Shown: positions 59,981 through 64,000 of the stretch, piece after piece
Layout: each line of letters starts with the position of its first letter
Position numbering within the stretch: the first letter of the stretch is position 1
Origin: JADLHS01 sp039806955
Lineage (GTDB): Bacteria > Verrucomicrobiota > Verrucomicrobiia > Limisphaerales > JADLHS01
DNA: 64,000 nucleotides
Direction of reading: 5' to 3'
Assembly: GCA_039806955.1 (NCBI GenBank)
Contig: JBDHQI010000008.1
Location: 62,001-126,000 of the forward strand
Translations under genes and position numbers: made by a program
Notes under the pieces: generated by a model
What the model saw: the letters and a program-made list of their open reading frames with translations, nothing else
Databases searched by the model: none
What the model was told of the DNA's origin: nothing

Positions 59981-61399
59981 ATGACCACTCCCCAGATCAT
60001 TCAAGGCGGAATGGGAGCAGCTGTTTCCAACTGGCGGCTGGCCCGGACCGTGTCTCAATTGGGGCAACTGGGAGTCGTTTCTGGAACGGCTCTCGCCGTG
60101 GTGCTGGCCCGGCGATTGCAACTGGGCGATCCGGACGGAAAGATGCGCCACGCGTTGGATCACTTCCCGGTGTCGGCCCTGGCGGCCCAGGTGCTGTCAG
60201 ATTACTTTCAACCCCAGGGCAAAACCGATCAGACGCGATTCGCTTCGGTACCCATGCCCCGAATGGACCCCGGACGCAAACTGGATGAGTTGACCATCGT
60301 GGCCAACTTCGTCGAAGTCTTTCTGGCCAAGGAAGGACATACGGGCGTCGTCGGCCTTAACCTGTTGGAGAAAATTCAATTCCCCACCGTGGCCTCACTG
60401 TATGGAGCAATGTTGGCGGGAGTGGATTACGTGCTGATGGGAGCGGGCATCCCGCGCACCATCCCCGGCGTGCTTGATCGGTTGGCGCGCGGCGAACCTG
60501 CCGAGATAGATATTGATGTGGTGGGATCGCTGCCCGGCGAAAAATTCGTCAGCCGCTTCGATCCCCATGAATTTTTACATGGCGCGAATCCGCCATCTTT
60601 GAAGCGACCTCAGTTCTTCGGCATCGTGGCCTCAGCCACGCTGGCGATCACCTTGGCCAAAAAGTCGAACGGCCGGGTGGACGGCTTTGTAGTGGAAGGC
60701 GAAACGGCCGGCGGTCACAACGCCCCGCCGCGCGGCCCACTGCACCTCAGCGCCGCCGGCGAACCCATCTATGGCGAACGTGATGTGCCGGACCTCGCCA
60801 AAATTCGCGCGCTGGGATTGCCCTTCTGGCTGGCTGGCTCGTATGGTCGGCCGGGTAAATTGGCGGAAGCCTTGCAGCTTGGCGCGGCTGGCGTTCAGGT
60901 GGGAACAGCGTTCGCATTCTGTGACGAATCGGGCATCGCGCCAAAATTAAAACGGGAGGTCATTCGCCAGAGCCGAAATGGAACCGGCCGGGTCTTTACT
61001 GATCCCCTGGCCTCGCCCACTGGTTTCCCCTTCAAAGTGGTGCAGGTGGCAAGTACGTTGAGCGAAGCTCCCGTTTATGAAAAACGGGTTCGCATCTGTG
61101 ACTTGGGCTACCTGCGACATGCCTATCGCAAGCCGGACGGCACCGTGGGCTACCGTTGTCCGGCGGAGCCGATCGAAGATTACGTGCGCAAAGGTGGCGA
61201 CATCAAAGACACAGCGGGGCGTAAATGCGTTTGCAATGGTTTGGTGGCCACGGTTGGCATGGGGCAGAACCGTAGCGAAGGGATTGAGCCAGCGCTGCTG
61301 ACAGCCGGCAACGACGTCGGTAACGTCGCGCAATTTGCCCGGCCCGACAGCGACAGCTACACCGCCGCCGAAGTCATCCAAAAACTGCTCGGCACTTGA
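59981..61399 (+). CDS. Nitronate monooxygenase-like flavoprotein
   Basis: A 472-residue member of the 2-nitropropane dioxygenase/nitronate monooxygenase superfamily, an FMN TIM barrel. Visible are IIQGGMGAAVSNWRLARTVS at the N-terminus, VVEGETAGGHNAPPRGP with the catalytic His region, PFWLAGSYGRPGKLAEAL and AAGVQVGTAFAFCDESG. It is ~130 residues longer than typical enzymes; the tail (~370-450) carries several Cys (RICDLGYLR, YRCPAEP, RKCVCNGL), possibly a metal site. This long form is close to enoyl-ACP-reductase/PfaD-like relatives. Real substrate is not known. Confidence 0.82.
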   Translation: MTTPQIIQGGMGAAVSNWRLARTVSQLGQLGVVSGTALAVVLARRLQLGDPDGKMRHALDHFPVSALAAQVLSDYFQPQGKTDQTRFASVPMPRMDPGRKLDELTIVANFVEVFLAKEGHTGVVGLNLLEKIQFPTVASLYGAMLAGVDYVLMGAGIPRTIPGVLDRLARGEPAEIDIDVVGSLPGEKFVSRFDPHEFLHGANPPSLKRPQFFGIVASATLAITLAKKSNGRVDGFVVEGETAGGHNAPPRGPLHLSAAGEPIYGERDVPDLAKIRALGLPFWLAGSYGRPGKLAEALQLGAAGVQVGTAFAFCDESGIAPKLKREVIRQSRNGTGRVFTDPLASPTGFPFKVVQVASTLSEAPVYEKRVRICDLGYLRHAYRKPDGTVGYRCPAEPIEDYVRKGGDIKDTAGRKCVCNGLVATVGMGQNRSEGIEPALLTAGNDVGNVAQFARPDSDSYTAAEVIQKLLGT

Positions 61400-61520
61400 G
61401 GCAGTGGCGTCCGACGCCGGGGCATTACTCCAGATGCCACCCTGGGGCGTCTCCATGATTGTCCTGCCCCGCGCGCTTCCGGCATAAATCAGCCCATGCC
61501 GGGTCGTGATTCTCTACTGC
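61400..61520. other. Short spacer after the flavoprotein gene
   Basis: No gene or convincing terminator is seen between the flavoprotein stop and the 87-bp repeat. Together with the repeats and remnant that follow, it forms a ~750-bp stretch without an intact gene (61400-62146). Confidence 0.4.
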
Positions 61521-61607
61521 TCATTGCAAAATATGGTGAATCAAATTTCTTTGAAATCAGGCGAAAACTGACTGGTTTCGATTCACTTAATTCTGCAAGC
61601 ATCAGTA
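61521..61607. repeat. 87-bp palindromic dispersed repeat, copy 2
   Basis: Second copy of the hairpin element at 26517-26603 (85 of 87 bases identical). It ends exactly where recognisable coding similarity of the restriction-modification remnant begins. Confidence 0.8.
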
Positions 61608-61770
61608 ACCCAATTTATCGCCCGGTGCGCCCAACACCTCACGAGCGACGAAAAGGGCGAAGCACAGATTTTTCTCGATTGCTTGTTCCAAACCCTCGGG
61701 TACATTCAGTTTCGTCAGCCAATGCTGCTTCTGCACGGGGTTCATATCTCGGCCCGCGGCGGCCTACTCT
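61608..61770 (+). pseudogene. Remnant of a type IIG-like restriction-modification gene (N-terminus)
   Basis: One frame reads TQFIARCAQHLTSDEKGEAQ then IFLDCLFQTLGY, the pattern that opens large single-chain DNA methyltransferase/restriction enzymes (FI-RW...EK/R-x-x-AQ-x-F-x-x-L...LG). The start codon is absent: the 87-bp repeat ends just before it. Similarity fades after ~55 codons and a stop follows. No further part of the enzyme is found downstream, so only a fragment of the 5' end remains. Confidence 0.4.
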
Positions 61771-61955
61771 TTCAGTCCACAAACAATCCTACGGTGTGCT
61801 TGCCAGGGCGATATGGTTTCAGCTTTTGCGCAGGCGATTGGTTGCCCCGTTGATTGCACCGTCAGCATTTTGGGGTGGCAACCGTATTTCAAAATATGCC
61901 AACGACGTAATAATCCCCGCCTCACGGGTGATCAAACTGTAACCGAAAATGACTC

Positions 61956-62148
61956 AGCCGGAACGATTCGATTGGCGTTTGGGTGGAACGGGCCACTGGC
62001 CCGTTCTGTCGGGCTGCCAGTCCGATAGCCGAACGCAAAGAGTGCGAACCCAATGGTGTGCGATCTCCGTGCGCTCGGCTGGGCGGCAGGTTGCCGCCCG
62101 AACGGCCAAGTGGGCCGTTCCACCTGGACCAACGGCATCGTTCCGGCT
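61956..62148. repeat. 193-bp palindromic element with nested hairpins
   Basis: The ends are the inverted repeat AGCCGGAACGAT / ATCGTTCCGGCT, and imperfect mirror similarity continues ~65 bp inward (GGTGGAACGG on both arms). Nested perfect hairpins occur inside: GAACGGGCC-ACT-GGCCCGTTC on the left arm, and GGGCGGCA-GGT-TGCCGCCC and GAACGGCC-AAGTG-GGCCGTTC on the right. It abuts the 3' end of the ABC permease gene, overlapping its stop codon by two bases. It resembles a MITE or a palindromic intergenic repeat and may act as a bidirectional stop for transcription. Confidence 0.75.
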
Positions 62149-62974
62149 AAGAACTAGCGCTGGTATAATGTCGCACAGACCGACGCCAGATCCATTTCGA
62201 GGCCAGGGCGCATAAAATCGCCATGCCTACCAACAGCCAGATGGAAGTGGGAGTCAGGCGTTCGGTCAAGAAGCGCACGGGCACGTTGGAGACGAGCAGC
62301 ACGGGTAGCACAAAGGTGAACACGGAACGAAACACGCCGCCGCGTGGAAACGCTTCGTCGGGCATCCGGGCGATATTGAACAGGTTGTAGTAGCCGTGAA
62401 TAACCCCCTGAGCGCGCACGGTCCAGAAGCTGATCATGGCCAGCGAGAACATCAGGCAGTAATGAATGCAAATCCCCAACCCGCAGAGTCCCAGGAAAAT
62501 CAGCAGGCGCGACAGGGTCAGCGTCAGCCCGAGTTTCCCTCCGGCGTAAAGCATCACGATTACGGCAAAGGAGGCATTGACCAATCCGCCCAAATCGAGT
62601 TGCCGCAGGGAGAGCAGGAAGCGCGTATTGACGGGCAGCATCAGTAGAAAGTCCAGTTTGCCGCTGCGCACCAGCTCGGAGAGGTTGAGGCAATTCACGA
62701 GGAAAAGGGTCTGGTAGAGTTGTTGGATGAAATGGCTCGCCCCGATCAAGAGAACCACCTGCCATTTGGTCCAGGTGCCGATGGCTTCCGTGTGCAGGTA
62801 AAGCACGGAGATGAATCCAATCTGCATGGCGAACCAGGCAATCTCAACCACGATCCAGAGCAGGAAGTTGCCCTTGAACATCATTTCGCGGGTAACAGAA
62901 TTTTTCAGCAGCGCCCGGTAAACCACCAAGTAACGACATCCGCGTTGCAACCAATTGGGTGAAGGTGTCGCCAT
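62147..62974 (-). CDS. ABC-2-type permease, second of a pair
   Basis: A 275-residue membrane protein with about six helices (FLLWIVVEIAWFAMQIGFISV, LLIFLGLCGLGICIHYCLMFSL). It belongs to the DUF990/ABC-2 permease group (KLDFLLMLPVNTRFLLSLRQLDLGGL is characteristic; read in part). It starts one base after the stop of the first permease gene, so both form one transporter. No ATP-binding subunit gene is present next to them in this window. Substrate is unknown. Confidence 0.82.
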   Translation of the reverse strand: MATPSPNWLQRGCRYLVVYRALLKNSVTREMMFKGNFLLWIVVEIAWFAMQIGFISVLYLHTEAIGTWTKWQVVLLIGASHFIQQLYQTLFLVNCLNLSELVRSGKLDFLLMLPVNTRFLLSLRQLDLGGLVNASFAVIVMLYAGGKLGLTLTLSRLLIFLGLCGLGICIHYCLMFSLAMISFWTVRAQGVIHGYYNLFNIARMPDEAFPRGGVFRSVFTFVLPVLLVSNVPVRFLTERLTPTSIWLLVGMAILCALASKWIWRRSVRHYTSASS

Positions 62975-62975
62975 G

Positions 62976-63785
62976 TCAACCTCCCGCCGCAGCGTATTTT
63001 CTGATGCCGCACCGCCACGCGAAGCGCGCCATCAGGTAGGCGACGAAAACCCAGGCGGCTTGTATAAACAATCCGATGACGAGTTCGCGCCCGGAGATTT
63101 TTTCCAGATAAATGGCCACGGGCAGATAGAGTTGATAGGGAAACGGCGTGAAATTCATCAAGAAAAAGCGGAGCGTGTCCGGCAAAATATCGAGCGGAAA
63201 CATGTGGCCGCTGGCGATATATTCCAGCGCGTACAGAATGAAAACGAAGGTGGAGATTTCAAGCAACCAGAACGCCAGCATGGCCAGCGTATAGGAGAGA
63301 AAAAATTGCAGCAAGGCGGTCAGGAGCACCGAGAGCAGGAACAACAGCAGCACGCCAAAACTGGACGGCAGCAGGAAGTACTGGTGCAACAGCAAAATCA
63401 CGGCGGTGATGGGTAGCGCGGCCACGGTCAGATAAACCGCGCGTCCGGCCAGAAACACGCAAAACCGAAACCACAGGTAGTCAATGGGCTTGAGTAAAAA
63501 CTGGCTGATGTTGCCGTCCTTGATATCGGCGGCGATCTGCCAATCGTCATCGTTCACGGCGGTTAAAACGTCCACCACGGTCACGATCAAATAATAGGTG
63601 GTCATTTGCGCCAGCGTGAAGGTGGCCACGACTGCGCCCGCGCCCTTGTCGGCATAAATGGTGCGCCACAACAACAGCAGCGCGGTGAGCGGAATGAAAT
63701 CGAACAACGTGCGCGCGAGAAAATTAAACCGGTACGTCAGATGGTTCTGCATCCCGATTCCAATGACCTGCCAGTATTTCCTCAT
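62976..63785 (-). CDS. ABC-2-type permease, first of a pair
   Basis: A 269-residue membrane protein with about six helices. The start at 63785 (MRKYWQVIGIGMQNHLTYRFNF) matches the family; 46 extra codons upstream are rejected. The DIKDGNISQFLLKPIDYLWFRF segment is diagnostic for the DUF990/ABC-2 permeases, which export drugs, lipids or polysaccharides with a partner NatA-like ATPase. The gene lies 76 bp after enolase on the same strand. Confidence 0.82.
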   Translation of the reverse strand: MRKYWQVIGIGMQNHLTYRFNFLARTLFDFIPLTALLLLWRTIYADKGAGAVVATFTLAQMTTYYLIVTVVDVLTAVNDDDWQIAADIKDGNISQFLLKPIDYLWFRFCVFLAGRAVYLTVAALPITAVILLLHQYFLLPSSFGVLLLFLLSVLLTALLQFFLSYTLAMLAFWLLEISTFVFILYALEYIASGHMFPLDILPDTLRFFLMNFTPFPYQLYLPVAIYLEKISGRELVIGLFIQAAWVFVAYLMARFAWRCGIRKYAAAGG

Positions 63786-63861
63786 GCGCTGCCAAGGCAA
63801 AATTATCAGGCGCACGGCGCGGCTCCCAGCCGTTTGTGCGACGCCATTTGCCGACGGAATT

Positions 63862-64000
63862 TCACGGCGAGCGAGCGACGGAAAAGCCAGCAAAACGCGC
63901 GCGACCGCGCAAATCGCGGGCAATGCGAATCAGCTCGTTCCATTTCACCAAGCGTTCGCTGCGGGTGAAAGAGCCAACCTTGATCTGGCCGGCGTTGGTG
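63862..64000 (-). CDS. eno: Enolase, C-terminal fragment (cut by window edge)
   Basis: The last 45 codons of a minus-strand gene enter from the right edge. They read TNAGQIKVGSFTRSERLVKW and NELIRIARDL, the well-conserved C-terminus of enolase, where the SRSER loop helps close the active site. Enolase converts 2-phosphoglycerate to phosphoenolpyruvate. The tail RFAGFSVARSP after the usual end is slightly unusual. The rest lies outside the window. Confidence 0.88.
   Translation of the reverse strand, partial: TNAGQIKVGSFTRSERLVKWNELIRIARDLRGRARFAGFSVARSP

Noticed and set aside
61956..62148. The nested palindromes as a CRISPR array
   Set aside because: There are no regularly spaced direct repeats with unique spacers and no cas genes; the pattern is one inverted element.

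Overview
The window looks like a chromosome segment of a free-living Verrucomicrobiota bacterium (Pedosphaera/Limisphaerales-like). This is inferred from the protein repertoire: many very large signal-peptide proteins with C-terminal domains ending in aromatic/FFRL-type tails, DUF4838-type and GH16 enzymes, an ECF sigma factor paired with a Ser/Thr kinase-WD40 protein, H-X9-DG prepilin-like sequence, and few strong Shine-Dalgarno sites. No rRNA, phage or CRISPR array is visible. One tRNA (Glu, CUC) is present.

Layout. 1-1304: two exported proteins (one partial, one CsgG-like). 1657-2525: IS5-type element copy A, next to purU. 3572-6445: a coupled hemX-hemA-hemC block. 6623-10229: a small membrane protein, an SDR enzyme, a DUF4838-type protein and an orphan RelE-like toxin. 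10372-13790: a four-gene sugar-phosphate operon (ROK kinase, GmhA-like isomerase, HAD phosphatase, HldE/RfaE-like kinase). 13859-16060: tRNA-Glu, rpmI, rplT with an HhH tail, and pheS. 16178-22852: an exported phosphodiesterase-like protein, kup behind a c-di-AMP (ydaO) riboswitch, a YugP-type protease, an ISAs1 insertion with a clear 10-bp target duplication, and phosphofructokinase. 22986-38440: mostly exported carbohydrate-related proteins, IS5 copy B, a decayed prepilin-like gene, a GH16 lipoprotein, an FAD oxidoreductase and a POT transporter. 38528-55526: a 17-kb block holding an ECF sigma factor, a kinase-WD40 protein and three overlapping genes for giant exported proteins. 55587-58851: ceramidase-like, Gfo/Idh and TIM-barrel isomerase genes. 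59313-61399: RRM protein, infA and a nitronate monooxygenase-like gene. 61400-62146: repeats and a restriction-modification gene remnant. 62147-64000: two ABC-2 permeases and the 3' end of enolase.

The most unusual feature is the 17-kb block. It is bounded by a 127-bp direct repeat (38401-38527 and 55527-55653, two mismatches). Each repeat copy contains the 3' end of the POT transporter gene tail-to-tail with the 3' end of the ceramidase-like gene. The simplest reading is that these two genes were once convergent neighbours and that the giant-protein module was inserted between them, duplicating the junction. The three giant genes overlap by 1-4 bases (ATGA, ATGA-like and TGATG junctions), so their products are probably made together. 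Their function is unknown.

Other points worth attention are the kup riboswitch whose closing stem overlaps the ribosome binding site, two nearly identical IS5 copies disabled by different lesions, two families of palindromic intergenic repeats, and the HhH extension on ribosomal protein bL20. All assignments come from reading motifs by eye; no database search was run.
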